From NCBI RefSeq assembly GCF_963667555.1, contig NZ_OY763421.1, positions 1,319,562-1,383,561 on the forward strand: a stretch of DNA of 64,000 nucleotides. The letters run 5' to 3'. How positions within the stretch are numbered: the first letter of the stretch is position 1; the number at the start of each line of letters is the position of its first letter. The notes beneath the pieces were generated by a model. That model did no database searches. It saw nothing but the letters and a program-made list of their open reading frames with translations, and was not told the DNA's origin. Origin of the DNA: an uncultured Methanolobus sp. GTDB lineage: Archaea; Halobacteriota; Methanosarcinia; Methanosarcinales; Methanosarcinaceae. Shown here piece by piece: positions 1 through 8,582 of this stretch. Both the position numbers and the translations under genes were made by a program.

Positions 1-213
1 CTTAAGAGCAGCTTCATCTTTAAACTCACAATAAAGAGTAACATCATAAGCAGCATCAGAAGGAATAGCATTAATTCCTACTTCGATAACACCAATTTCA
101 GGAATCTTAGATTTAAGAGCTTCAAGCTTCTGCTTCATGAGTTTTGCATTCTCTTCCTTGCTGTTACCTTCTGCACTTTCCTTCAATTTCCACATAACTA
201 TATGTTTTAACAT
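1..213 (-). CDS. Dabb-family (stress-responsive A/B barrel) protein, 3' end outside window
   Basis: The reverse strand from position 213 reads an open frame of 71 codons that runs off the left edge of the window. It opens MLKHIVMWKLK and continues with a charged helix and a beta-rich stretch, the usual N-terminus of Dabb domain proteins (small dimeric ferredoxin-like barrels of about 95-100 residues). An AGGA ribosome-binding site lies just upstream of the ATG. Dabb proteins have diverse or unknown roles, so no reaction is assigned. The gene is divergent from the mgtE pair, with a repeat element between them. Confidence 0.75.
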   Translation of the reverse strand, partial: MLKHIVMWKLKESAEGNSKEENAKLMKQKLEALKSKIPEIGVIEVGINAIPSDAAYDVTLYCEFKDEAALK

Positions 214-283
214 TGGATTTCCTCGTTTCAGGAAAGGAAAGCATCGGTTTTATGTTTAACTATGGAGTTGAAGCCGAAATTTC

Positions 284-629
284 GGCTCTTTAGAAATCCT
301 GTTTACATGATTGACACAACTTTTGCTCCATTTTGTTTCCACAAAACCGATTTGCAAACTAAAACCAAAGCAACTATCCGCCGAAGGCGGCACGTTCCGA
401 CGCTGCCATACAGGCAATAAATGCATTTATGCTGAGAATTTTACTGAAGACTCGTAAAGAAAGTACAATGTATTAATGCAGATTCTTTTGTATTGTCTTG
501 TAGGAAAGCGCCGGCTTCGCCGGACCCTTCTAGATTGGTTAAGTTACTCATGAAAGATGATAGATGGTATCGACCTGACAAAACCAACCTGCTTACTTTA
601 AAGTTTGCTTGCAGGATTTCCACAAAGCT
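284..629 (-). repeat. Intergenic repeat element, copy 1 (inverted), MITE-like or structured RNA
   Basis: This fills most of the 484 bp spacer between the Dabb gene and mgtE. Read on the minus strand it starts with GCTTTGTGGAAATCCTGC and ends with the inverse of GGCTCTTTAGAAATCCTG, so the ends form imperfect terminal inverted repeats. Inside are two GC-rich hairpins, CCGGC-GAA-GCCGG and CCGCC-TTC-GGCGG, about 130 bp apart. The stretch between them is closely shared with copy 3 at 17.4 kb, including a run with GTACTTTCTTTACGAGTC. No protein is credible here. Confidence 0.75.
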
Positions 630-663
630 CAAACTTCAAAAAAGCTCATTGATGCCTGATACG

Positions 664-672
664 TATAAATAA
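664..672 (+). promoter_or_regulatory. TATA box of the mgtE operon
   Basis: TATAAATAA lies about 26 bases before the ATG at 698. With the usual archaeal TATA-to-start-site distance, the transcript would be leaderless or nearly so, which agrees with the weak ribosome-binding site (AGGG) before the gene. Confidence 0.5.
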
Positions 673-697
673 TAACAAAGTGAAATAGGGCAATATA

Positions 698-1321
698 ATG
701 GCTCACGACACAAGTGATGAAGACGAAGACTATGAAATAGAGGTCGTCGAGGAATACATAGGAGATTACGGAAGTGTCCGCTCCATAGTGCGTGAGGCAT
801 TGCCATTTGAACTCATGGCTACAATAGGAGGAGTAATATCCGGACTCATTCTTTCAGGAATGAGCAACGAGCTTGAACTGATCCCGGGACTTATCGTAAT
901 AACACCGGCAGTACTCGGAATGCGTGGGAACATCTCATGCACCCTGGGTTCCCGTCTTGGAAGTGCCATACACATGGGTCTTATCACTAAAATAGACCGC
1001 AATCCCGAGCTTATCAACAACGTATCAGGCTCCCTTCTTCTAAGTTTTATCATGTCGGTGATCCTTGGAATTGCCGGCCATTTCATAACCATTACACTTG
1101 GAATGCAAAGTGCAGGTGCAATTACCCTTACACTTATCGCAGTCCTTGCAGGAGTTTCCTCTGGGCTTATTCTCGCAGTTGTAGCAGTGCTGCTGGCACT
1201 TGGAATGTTCCGTTTCGGGTTTGACCCCGACAACGTTGTAACACCAGCAATTGCCACCATCGGTGACATAGTGTCCATGATAATGATCTTCCTGGCTGCA
1301 AAGGTGGTGCTTATGATATGA
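698..1321 (+). CDS. mgtE: MgtE-type divalent cation transporter, membrane domain, first half
   Basis: A 207-residue membrane protein with an acidic N-terminal tail (about 25 residues rich in D/E) followed by about five hydrophobic segments. The pattern PGLIVITPAVLGMRGNISC then LGSRLGSAIHMG is the signature of the MgtE integral-membrane domain (PF01769), which moves Mg2+ or similar cations. The N-terminal cytosolic MgtE_N and CBS sensor domains of bacterial MgtE are absent. It overlaps the next gene by 4 bp (ATGA), which encodes a second such domain, so the two probably form the channel together. Substrate is inferred from family only. Confidence 0.85.
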   Translation: MAHDTSDEDEDYEIEVVEEYIGDYGSVRSIVREALPFELMATIGGVISGLILSGMSNELELIPGLIVITPAVLGMRGNISCTLGSRLGSAIHMGLITKIDRNPELINNVSGSLLLSFIMSVILGIAGHFITITLGMQSAGAITLTLIAVLAGVSSGLILAVVAVLLALGMFRFGFDPDNVVTPAIATIGDIVSMIMIFLAAKVVLMI

Positions 1322-1875
1322 GTTACTACACAGTCAAAGGCATAGTCGGAAGAGGATTTCCAATACTTCTGGTAACATCCATCATAGGTATATTCTCAGG
1401 TCAGATACTTAATATCGAGATCGACAAGATAGTATCAATGCCGATCATCCTGGTGCTCATTCCGGCCCTTATCAAGATCGGAGGAGACACCGGCAGCATG
1501 CTTGGAGCAAGACTTTCATCATCCTTCCATATGGGTCTTGGTAGTCACCTTCACAGGAGCCCTGTCGTCCGAAATAGTGTTTACGCGGCTCTTATAGTCG
1601 GCCTTGTTGCGTGCGTCTTTGTCAGTATCACGGTATGGATAACTGGAATGCTGTTTGACATGAGAATTGCATTCCTGACACTTCTGGCACTTTGTCTCCT
1701 CGCAGGCACATTTGAACTGCTGGCAGTTTTCTCAGCCACCATAGCAATCGCATTCGCATCTCATAGGTTCGGAGTTGACCCTGATGACACCGTAATTCCG
1801 CTTATAGCCACACTTGGTGACCTGATAGGGGTTAGCGGTATTTTCATGGCTATGCACATCCTGAACCTGATATAA
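1318..1875 (+). CDS. mgtE: MgtE-type divalent cation transporter, membrane domain, second half
   Basis: A 185-residue paralogue of the preceding gene, again a bare MgtE membrane domain: ILVLIPALIKIGGDTGSML, then GARLSSSFHMGLG and a C-terminal FGVDPDDTVIPLIATLGDL that matches FGFDPDNVVTPAIATIGDI in its partner. The conserved acidic residues of the ion path (D in GGDTGS and DPDD) are present. Translational coupling through the ATGA overlap supports a heteromeric transporter. The third gene carries PhoU and RCK_C domains and is the likely regulatory subunit. Confidence 0.85.
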   Translation: MSYYTVKGIVGRGFPILLVTSIIGIFSGQILNIEIDKIVSMPIILVLIPALIKIGGDTGSMLGARLSSSFHMGLGSHLHRSPVVRNSVYAALIVGLVACVFVSITVWITGMLFDMRIAFLTLLALCLLAGTFELLAVFSATIAIAFASHRFGVDPDDTVIPLIATLGDLIGVSGIFMAMHILNLI

Positions 1876-1935
1876 TTATAACTTTAATTAGAGCTTCAAT
1901 TATAACTTTAATTAGAACTTTAACTATAACTATAA
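1873..1935 (+). repeat. Short AT-rich tandem repeat between mgtE and the PhoU/RCK_C gene
   Basis: The spacer holds near-identical units of about 24 bp with the core AATTATAACTTTAATTAGA, two full and one degenerate. It sits directly after the mgtE stop codon. This may be slippage-derived and could affect 3' processing or a promoter for the next gene. Confidence 0.6.
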
Positions 1936-1986
1936 TGAAGATAAAAACCAATAAAAAAGCAAGAATACAATGAACGGTAGAAACTT

Positions 1987-3198
1987 ATGAGTCCCAAGGA
2001 AATTAGGTATATTCCACGTAATCTCAAGGACCTCCTGATAGAGATGAAGGATACATCCGAACTCATGGTAGATCTGGCATACTCAGCCATGGTCTATGAT
2101 GACGAGGATATTGCGGAAGAGGTCATGCGCCTCGAAGAAAAGATGGATACGCTTGACTATCACATGAAAATAGCTGCAATGCTCAGTACAAGACGTGTTG
2201 AGGAAGCAGAGGAAATGTCAGGTGTTCTTCAGGTTGCACGTGCATCCGAGAACATCGCAAACGCAGCAGGCGACATTGCCCAGATAGTTCTCAGGGATGC
2301 TGGTATCCCAATGGAGCTCAAACTTGCAATGAGAGAGGCCGAGGAAACCATCACCAGAGCAACGGTGAGCGAGGATTCAAAACTTGCAGGAATGAACCTG
2401 GAAGATATTGAACTTGACACTGAGGCCGGAATGTGGATCATCGCAATACGCCGCAATGATGAGTGGATATATGACCCGAACCATGCGACCCGTATAAGAC
2501 CGGATGATGTCCTTTTTGCAAGAGGACACGATGAAGGAGTACCGCTTTTTATTGAACTTGTGACAAACCGCAAGTATGTACCAAGGACAATGCAGCATGA
2601 AAGATTCCTCATTGATCTTGAAAGAGCAGTAGATATCATAGTTGAAATGAAGAACATGGGAGAACTTTCCGTAGGTCTTGCATATTCTGCACTGCTTTTT
2701 GATAATGAAGACATTGCACATGAGGTAAAAGCCCTTGAGTCTGAAATGGACAGCATGAAGCATGAACTCCAGCACTGGGTACTTGAAACTGCAAAACATG
2801 TGCCTGATGTGAACATCCTGCGTGGTCTGCTCCAGCTTGCAAACTCTGCTGAAGCTATCTCTGATGCAGCGTACACAATTGTGGACATAGTACTGAGAGA
2901 TATAGACCTGCACCCAATCATTACGATCGCTGTCAGGGAATCTGATGAAGTCATTACCAAACTGGTAGTTCAGGAATGTTCACCAATAGTTGAGAAGTCA
3001 TTCGGCCAGCTAAAACTGGAAACTGAGACCGGTGTGCATGTAATGGCTATCAAAAGAGATGACAGGTGGGTTTACAGACCTAATAAGAGAACTGTTATAA
3101 AAGCCGGAGACATACTCATAGCAAGAGGTTCACACACCGGAGAAGAAGCATTATTCGAACTGTGCGCCTGTCCGCTTGATGATAAAAATCATTCCTGA
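1987..3198 (+). CDS. Duplicated PhoU / RCK_C (TrkA-C) domain protein
   Basis: 403 residues made of two copies of the same unit: a PhoU-like helical domain (IEMKDTSELMVDLAYSAMVY and IVEMKNMGELSVGLAYSALLF) followed by a TrkA-C/RCK_C domain (ELDTEAGMWIIAIRRNDEWI and KLETETGVHVMAIKRDDRWV). Such proteins sit next to split MgtE or other cation transporters in euryarchaea and are thought to be cytosolic ligand-sensing regulators. It lies 111 bp downstream of the mgtE pair in the same direction. The ligand cannot be read from the sequence. Confidence 0.85.
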   Translation: MSPKEIRYIPRNLKDLLIEMKDTSELMVDLAYSAMVYDDEDIAEEVMRLEEKMDTLDYHMKIAAMLSTRRVEEAEEMSGVLQVARASENIANAAGDIAQIVLRDAGIPMELKLAMREAEETITRATVSEDSKLAGMNLEDIELDTEAGMWIIAIRRNDEWIYDPNHATRIRPDDVLFARGHDEGVPLFIELVTNRKYVPRTMQHERFLIDLERAVDIIVEMKNMGELSVGLAYSALLFDNEDIAHEVKALESEMDSMKHELQHWVLETAKHVPDVNILRGLLQLANSAEAISDAAYTIVDIVLRDIDLHPIITIAVRESDEVITKLVVQECSPIVEKSFGQLKLETETGVHVMAIKRDDRWVYRPNKRTVIKAGDILIARGSHTGEEALFELCACPLDDKNHS

Positions 3199-3222
3199 TC
3201 ATTAAGATCAGGAGTTTTAATT
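3193..3222 (+). terminator. Hairpin terminator between convergent genes
   Basis: TCCTGATC-ATTAA-GATCAGGA forms a perfect 8-bp stem overlapping the stop of the PhoU/RCK_C gene and is followed by a T-rich tract. It separates this gene from the convergent rpiA. Confidence 0.6.
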
Positions 3223-3239
3223 CATATTTTTATTTAGAC

Positions 3240-3932
3240 TTAAGACATTATTTCTACGGAACCGTCTTTCTTACCGATGTAGACCTCGTCCACATTGGTA
3301 AATATTCCGTGTTCCACAATTCCAGCAACCTGTGAGAGAAGTGCTGATGTTACAACAGGGTTCTCGATCACGCCGAAGCTTGCATCGATAACGAAGTTAC
3401 CGTTGTCTGTTATTACGGGACCGTCCTTTCTGGCTGCAAGACGAAGTTCAGGTTTTCCGCCGATCCTGCGTACCTGCTGTGAAACATACTCCTTTGCGTA
3501 TGGAAGTACTTCCAGTGGCACATAGTGGTTGAGCTGCTCACTGTATTTTGATTCGTCAGCAACTATAATAAAGCGCTCAGCAGAACGTGATACTACCTTT
3601 TCACGTGTGTGTGCAGCACCGCCGCCCTTGATGACATTCAGACCTTTATCGATCTGGTCTGCACCGTCAATAGCGATGTCAAGATTTGGATGTTCTGCAA
3701 GTGATGTAAGTGTGATCCCGGCCTGAATTGCAAGCATTTCAGACTGGTATGATGTTACAACTGCAATGATATCAAGACCTTCGTCAACACGCCTTCCAAG
3801 CTCGGCTATTGTGTAGGCTGTTGTAGAGCCGGTACCAAGACCGACAACCATGCCATCCTGCACAAGGTCTGCTGCTGCAATTCCTGCAGCTTTCTTCTCA
3901 GGACTTTCTCCTGCCGGATTCCTTTCCTTCAT
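3240..3932 (-). CDS. rpiA: Ribose-5-phosphate isomerase A
   Basis: 230 residues. Interconverts ribose 5-phosphate and ribulose 5-phosphate. The family motifs are all visible: [12 protein letters not shown] phosphate loop near the N-terminus, [17 protein letters not shown] with the catalytic acid, and [11 protein letters not shown]. An in-frame GTG nine bases upstream is part of the AGGTGA ribosome-binding site, so the ATG at 3932 is the better start. It follows aspS by 20 bp and is probably co-transcribed with it. Confidence 0.95.
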   Translation of the reverse strand: MKERNPAGESPEKKAAGIAAADLVQDGMVVGLGTGSTTAYTIAELGRRVDEGLDIIAVVTSYQSEMLAIQAGITLTSLAEHPNLDIAIDGADQIDKGLNVIKGGGAAHTREKVVSRSAERFIIVADESKYSEQLNHYVPLEVLPYAKEYVSQQVRRIGGKPELRLAARKDGPVITDNGNFVIDASFGVIENPVVTSALLSQVAGIVEHGIFTNVDEVYIGKKDGSVEIMS

Positions 3933-3952
3933 AAGTATCACCTGAAAAAGAA

Positions 3953-5284
3953 TTATGGGGAAAGTCTGCGCCTGTCCCTTGGGAAGAGTACGACATCACG
4001 GATGTTCTCAACACCGAGCATTGTCATGACAAGCCTTTCACAACCGATACCCCATCCTGCATGTGGTGGCATACCGTATCTGAAAGCCTTGAGATAGAAC
4101 TCGAATCCTTCAGGGTCAAGACCCTGTGACTCTATTCTACTGATGAGAAGTTCAGGGATGTGTATACGCTGTGCACCGGATGAAAGTTCCATTGTCCTGT
4201 GCATCATGTCAAATCCCTTTGAAAGTATCGGGTTATCCTCATATGGCATCGCATAGAATGGCTTTATCTCTGTTGGCCAGTCGATGATAAAGTAATGCGA
4301 TTCCCCCGTTTCCTTGAATACATGCTCACCGATTGCGTGTTCGGCAGCTGTACCAAGGTCATCTCCCCAGTTAAGCATCTCATCTGTGGTTGTGTTGACG
4401 ATCTCAATTGCGTCGTCGTAGGTTACTCTCTTGAATGGTACCGTTGGGACCTGAAGCTCTACACCGAGTACTGCAAGTGAATCTGATGCATTCGCAATGA
4501 CCTGCTCGTAGATGTAAGCGACCATCTTCTCAAGGATCTCCATTACATCGAAGTGGTCACAGAAACTTGCCTCGATATCAATGGATGTTGCTTCGTTGAG
4601 GTGCCTGCGGGTGTCGTGTTCCTCTGCCCTGAAGATTGGACCGATCTCAAATACCCTGTCAAGTCCTCCTGACATGAGGATCTGCTTGAAGAGCTGAGGA
4701 CTCTGGTTAAGGAAAGCCTCTCTGTCAAAGTATGTGATCGGGAAGAGTGATGTTCCACCTTCTGTTGCTGTTGCTACGACCTTTGGACTTGTTGCCTCTA
4801 TGAAACCATTTTCAGTAAGGTATCCCCTGACAGCCCTGAGGACTTCGTGTCTTATCTTAAAGATTGCAGTTGTTCTCTCACGCCTGAGGTCAATGAACCT
4901 TGAATCAAGACGAGTGTCAAGTTCTGCTTCTACCTTTCCGGTTGTGTCCATTGGAAGTGGTGAGTCTGCCTCGTTGAGCAGTGTGATCTCATCTGGAATA
5001 AGCTCGTAACCGTTTGGTGCCTTTCCTTCCGGCTTTACGCTTCCTGTGATTGAAACCACGGATTCCCTTACAAGCTTTCTTGCCTGTTCCAGAAGTTCTG
5101 GGTCTGTCTTCTTTTTTACCAGTGTGATCTGGGATCTGCCTGTACGGTCCCTGAGCACAACAAAACAAATTCCACCAAGGTCACGGACCTCGTGAACCCA
5201 TCCTGCCACGGTAACCTTCTGGTCACCAAGTTCCTCGGGTTTGATCTGTGACGCATAGTGTGTCCTGAGATTTGCTAATGTCAT
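3953..5284 (-). CDS. aspS: Aspartyl-tRNA(Asp/Asn) synthetase, archaeal type
   Basis: 443 residues. N-terminal OB-fold anticodon-binding domain ([21 protein letters not shown]) followed by the class II catalytic core with motif 2 [11 protein letters not shown] and motif 3 [11 protein letters not shown]. The short archaeal form lacks the GAD insertion of bacterial AspRS. Many archaeal enzymes also charge tRNA-Asn; discrimination cannot be decided by eye. The GTG at 5293 belongs to the AGGTGA ribosome-binding site, so the ATG at 5284 is taken as the start. First gene of an aspS-rpiA operon. Confidence 0.95.
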   Translation of the reverse strand: MTLANLRTHYASQIKPEELGDQKVTVAGWVHEVRDLGGICFVVLRDRTGRSQITLVKKKTDPELLEQARKLVRESVVSITGSVKPEGKAPNGYELIPDEITLLNEADSPLPMDTTGKVEAELDTRLDSRFIDLRRERTTAIFKIRHEVLRAVRGYLTENGFIEATSPKVVATATEGGTSLFPITYFDREAFLNQSPQLFKQILMSGGLDRVFEIGPIFRAEEHDTRRHLNEATSIDIEASFCDHFDVMEILEKMVAYIYEQVIANASDSLAVLGVELQVPTVPFKRVTYDDAIEIVNTTTDEMLNWGDDLGTAAEHAIGEHVFKETGESHYFIIDWPTEIKPFYAMPYEDNPILSKGFDMMHRTMELSSGAQRIHIPELLISRIESQGLDPEGFEFYLKAFRYGMPPHAGWGIGCERLVMTMLGVENIRDVVLFPRDRRRLSP

Positions 5285-5392
5285 AATATTCACCTTATCT
5301 GACTGATAATATTATAATACTAATTTGCTTCAATACCTAATTTATTCGTAATAAAGGTTTGCGAATTAAGGTTTTAACCCTTAAAGGATTTC

Positions 5393-5692
5393 GGCTCTGT
5401 AGATTTCCTGCTATGAAATTTACTTAATAAATTCCGAAGGAACCGGCGAAGCCGGCACTTTCCTAAATGAATGAATAAAATGCTCTGCACAATAGTGCAG
5501 AATAGTTTTTGCAGGAGTTCAGTAGAATTCTCTGTCAAAATACAAATTGTTTGGGACTTTTTTCTGTACAGAATCATCGGAATGTGCCGCCTTCGGCGGA
5601 TGGTTACTTTATATTTAGATTACAAGTTGTTTTTCTGTCACTAAAAAAAGCAAAGTTTGCGTCATTCATGTCAATAGAATTTCTATAGAGCC
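5393..5692 (+). repeat. Intergenic repeat element, copy 2, MITE-like or structured RNA
   Basis: The element fills the 414 bp spacer upstream of aspS and ends seven bases before the stop of the next minus-strand gene. It opens GGCTCTGTAGATTTCCTG and closes with the inverted TTTCTATAGAGCC. It carries hairpins CCGGC-GAA-GCCGG (about 5443-5455) and CCGCC-TTC-GGCGG (about 5587-5599). The region between the hairpins has diverged from copies 1 and 3, while the hairpins and the motif CAGTAGAATTCTCTG are kept. Confidence 0.75.
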
Positions 5693-5698
5693 AGGAAT

Positions 5699-6112
5699 TC
5701 AAAAATAAATGTATTCGATTGCTTTCATAACAACCCCTATACATAGAGAATACGTGAAGTTTATCATTGTACCCGCTAAAAAATAGAGTGTATTTTCACT
5801 TTTCATATCTTCAGCCCGGACAATCGTCTTTGCTGTAAATATGATCGCTAAAGCTGTGTAAGCATTAAGAAGTATCAAAGTCGGTATGAGTATATTTTCG
5901 CACTTTCCAACAATAAAACCAGTATCCCTTATTTTTGGATCAGAAGGTATAACGTCATCCTGACCATCTTTTTGTTGTTTTGTTGAAACATGGGATAAAA
6001 CAAACTTGAGAACCTTGCCACTTGTCAATATCAAAAACATATAGCATACTAGAATCAACAAAGCAAACTGAATGTAAGAATAAATACTAATTGAATTAAT
6101 TTCAGATAACAC
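5699..6112 (-). CDS. Small membrane protein downstream of the SatD-like gene
   Basis: 137 residues with about three hydrophobic segments (residues roughly 12-31, 72-95 and 107-135) and a charged loop of about 25 residues between the first two. The start is a GTG preceded by AAGGGG. It begins 23 bp after the SatD-like gene and is probably co-transcribed. In bacteria SatD genes are also commonly paired with a small membrane-protein gene, but this one is not recognisably the same family. Function unknown. Confidence 0.6.
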   Translation of the reverse strand: MLSEINSISIYSYIQFALLILVCYMFLILTSGKVLKFVLSHVSTKQQKDGQDDVIPSDPKIRDTGFIVGKCENILIPTLILLNAYTALAIIFTAKTIVRAEDMKSENTLYFLAGTMINFTYSLCIGVVMKAIEYIYF

Positions 6113-6135
6113 CCAAATTCCCCTTTATTCAATAT

Positions 6136-6786
6136 TTATTTATGTTGAATGTAGTTATTGTACAACTTCAATGCATTATTTAAATCTACCTCTATTGAAT
6201 TGATTTCTTCCCATCTTATTTTTCGAAGAGTATTGGACACAGCCTGTTGGCTTATTGACAATTTATCTGCAACCAGAACCTGCTTTTTCAACTCGGAGTA
6301 ATTCTCAGATATTTGTTTTTCTCTTGCTGTCCACTTGTCCTTATAAAACAATAAAAGATTTATCTGACCTCGTAAAGTAGAATCAATTATCTCATTTCCC
6401 GTAAAGATATCAAATAATAGTTGTGATTTCTTTAGTTCCATTATCCTGTCTGTCGTACTATGAATTGCAGGACCATCCATTTTTTCAACGTTTTTTGATT
6501 TTACCGCAGTATCAATGTCCCCATATACAATAGAAAAACGCACCTTATGCGGGGAAACAAATCCCTGGATAGCAGTTATTATTTTGTAGATACCAGATAT
6601 ATCGGTAAGAACACCTTCAATTTCATCTATACCTTTTATTATTTTGAAAGATGCGTAAATGTCGTCTTTATATGTGCCATTAACACTGTCACAGGCAGAT
6701 TCAAGTTTGCATTGAAACTCATCCCTATCTTTGATCCTTCTGGAATCTATTACGTCACCCTGTACAACAAAGAACTTTTCTCTCAT
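6136..6786 (-). CDS. SatD-family DNA-binding protein
   Basis: About 216 residues. The N-terminus, VVQGDVIDSRRIKDR, matches the SatD family (PF16264), and the C-terminal part carries a helix-turn-helix (VADKLSISQQAVSNTLRKI). SatD proteins are poorly characterised, possibly regulatory. An upstream ATG at 6798 would add four residues but leaves no room for a ribosome-binding site. Two TACAAC-type palindromes lie 85-150 bp upstream and are good candidates for its own operator. Confidence 0.65.
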   Translation of the reverse strand: MREKFFVVQGDVIDSRRIKDRDEFQCKLESACDSVNGTYKDDIYASFKIIKGIDEIEGVLTDISGIYKIITAIQGFVSPHKVRFSIVYGDIDTAVKSKNVEKMDGPAIHSTTDRIMELKKSQLLFDIFTGNEIIDSTLRGQINLLLFYKDKWTAREKQISENYSELKKQVLVADKLSISQQAVSNTLRKIRWEEINSIEVDLNNALKLYNNYIQHK

Positions 6787-6871
6787 CAGGACACACATCC
6801 CTGTTTCTTTTCTACTTTCTATCGGCAGCCAGTCATAGACGATACACAGGACATCCCCGGCTTATGAAAAA

Positions 6872-6935
6872 TACAACTTAAATAAGTTGTAATCAAAAAT
6901 ACAATCTATTTTAGTTGTAATAACATATACAACTA
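6872..6935 (-). promoter_or_regulatory. Candidate operator: paired TACAACT inverted repeats
   Basis: 6872-6891 is a 9+2+9 palindrome (TACAACTTA-AA-TAAGTTGTA). 6912-6935 is a second inverted repeat of the same half-site, TAGTTGTA, eight bases, TACAACTA. Four copies of one half-site in 64 bp, upstream of a gene encoding a helix-turn-helix protein, suggest autoregulation. Confidence 0.55.
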
Positions 6936-7356
6936 CACATATAAGTAGATATTCAAGGATCTCTTCAACATTGAGTGGATAATTTAATATTCTGTTAATC
7001 CAAGACTTTGCTTAAATTTTGTCGAACCTTTTTCTATGTATTAATTCATATCTTAGTCTTATATTAAAACAAAACACGAGTAGAATTATTTCTTGAAATC
7101 GTAAAATCACACGCTCGTTATCTTTTTAGATTAAACATCTATCCATTTTAGCTCATGGCCATAATGCATATATAGTTCGGAAAAGAATTGTACAATGTCA
7201 CATTGAAATAATGTGAGGTGGGGTCCAATCTATTTTTGCAGAGTAGGCTTGAACCCCGGAATGCCCTAAGGCAAGGTTATAATTGACTTTGATGATTTTT
7301 AAGGCTTACGTAATCTTGCCTTTGGTACATTGTGAAAATAAAACAAAGGTGGATTT
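6936..7356. other. Spacer between the SatD operator and the S1 protease gene
   Basis: No coding region is credible in these 421 bp. Two inverted repeats are visible: TCACATT-GAAAT-AATGTGA at 7198-7216, and AAGGCAAG at 7268-7275 paired with CTTGCCTT at 7315-7322. The second lies in what would be the 5' leader of the protease gene and could shape its mRNA. Nothing resembling a tRNA was found. Confidence 0.4.
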
Positions 7357-8526
7357 ATGAAACGATACTTAAGAATTGGTTTTGCTGCAATGCTTTGTAT
7401 GCTCTTGCTTGTAAGTACTGTAGCTGGAGAAGTATCTTCAGAAACATCAGCGATGGCTGAAGACGAAAGTTTAGAAGAATTTATTACTAACATTCCAGCA
7501 ATTAGCAACAAGACATTAGATAATTTAAAGAGGAACAGCAATATATTGAAAGTTCAAGGAGAAATTCCTGAACTAGAAAGTGGAAAAGAAGTATATGAAT
7601 GGACAAATCAAGTTGACAAAATCAGAGTCAATATACGAGAGAATAAATCTTTAGACAAATACTATTACCCATCTGGACCACTTCTTGCTTATGGAACAGA
7701 TGCTAAAGGTTATTTCGTGGTAATGCTTTATGATAAAGCAGAAATAAAGGATGAAGATATTGATTCCATTTCTGATATTATAACAAAATATGCAACAAAA
7801 TCAAGCATCAAAAATGTTCCTATTGTTTTTACTGCAGATGAATTAATGAGTTTTGCTAGTTCTTCAGTGAGTACAAATAGTACTATTTCTGTAAAAACTA
7901 ATCCTTATCTTATAAAATACAGTCCAATAACAGCTGGAATTGCTCATTCTGTTTATTTCCCATCAGAAGGAGCAGCTCAACTTGGAACAATTGGATTTAC
8001 TGCAAAGACTAGTGACAACACAAAAGGATATGTGATTGCTGGGCACGTTGCAGGATGGCAAACTGGTCTCAGTTCATATCAGCCCACATATGGTGCAGCT
8101 AATTATAATGCAGATGTTTCTGTAATAGGAGCAAATACCGACGCAGCTTTTGTTCCATATAGCGATGTAACAGATGACCTGCACATAGGAGGAGGGACTT
8201 TTGTAGATGTATCTGGAACTTATTCAGGAGGAATATCTGGCATGCAACTTACAAAATCCGGCACTGCTAGCGGTTCTGTCACAGGTACATATCTCGCAGT
8301 CTTAACAGGCCAAACTATTTCAGGACACCTTATGGATAAGGTTGAAATAATGAGCACAGCCTGTCAGGATGGAGATAGTGGTGGGCCAGTATATTATACA
8401 AGCAGTGGAAGATATAAAATTGTAGGAATAATATCTGCCTACGGACAATATAACGGAGCTGATATTACAGTCTACATCCCATATGGAGAAGTATCATCCA
8501 AACTTGGGGTGACAGCTCTTAAGTAA
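7357..8526 (+). CDS. Secreted S1-family (chymotrypsin-like) serine protease with pro-region
   Basis: 389 residues: signal peptide (residues 1-24, ending TVAGE), a pro-region to about residue 185, then a chymotrypsin-fold catalytic domain. The triad is visible: His in GYVIAGHVAG, Asp in GANTDAAFVPY and Ser in QDGDSGGPVYY. The arrangement recalls alpha-lytic protease and streptogrisin, where the pro-region is a folding chaperone. S1 proteases are uncommon in archaea, so acquisition from bacteria is possible. The next gene encodes a relative of the pro-region alone. Confidence 0.85.
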   Translation: MKRYLRIGFAAMLCMLLLVSTVAGEVSSETSAMAEDESLEEFITNIPAISNKTLDNLKRNSNILKVQGEIPELESGKEVYEWTNQVDKIRVNIRENKSLDKYYYPSGPLLAYGTDAKGYFVVMLYDKAEIKDEDIDSISDIITKYATKSSIKNVPIVFTADELMSFASSSVSTNSTISVKTNPYLIKYSPITAGIAHSVYFPSEGAAQLGTIGFTAKTSDNTKGYVIAGHVAGWQTGLSSYQPTYGAANYNADVSVIGANTDAAFVPYSDVTDDLHIGGGTFVDVSGTYSGGISGMQLTKSGTASGSVTGTYLAVLTGQTISGHLMDKVEIMSTACQDGDSGGPVYYTSSGRYKIVGIISAYGQYNGADITVYIPYGEVSSKLGVTALK

Positions 8527-8551
8527 ACCTCAAGAAGAGGTTTACTTTTTA
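8522..8551 (+). terminator. Hairpin terminator after the S1 protease
   Basis: AGTAAACCTC-AAGAA-GAGGTTTACT is a perfect 10-bp stem followed by TTTTATTTATTT. The stem overlaps the stop codon. The pro-region paralogue starts 30 bp further on, so the hairpin may attenuate rather than abolish read-through. Confidence 0.7.
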
Positions 8552-8582
8552 TTTATTTAAAATGGGATGGAAGTATTAATCT

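Noticed and set aside
284..629. CRISPR array or insertion sequence
   Set aside because: The repeats are dispersed single copies without spacers and encode no transposase.
766..1278. Long minus-strand open frame inside mgtE
   Set aside because: Ser/Thr/Ile-rich, low-complexity shadow of a well-supported plus-strand gene; no ribosome-binding site.
2229..2960. 243-codon minus-strand open frame inside the PhoU/RCK_C gene
   Set aside because: Antisense shadow with Ser-rich composition; the plus strand encodes clear duplicated domains.
7200..7340. Possible tRNA or structured leader RNA before the S1 protease (GGGGTCCAATC, GAACCCCGGAATGCCC)
   Set aside because: No cloverleaf with acceptor, anticodon and T arms can be drawn; only simple inverted repeats remain.
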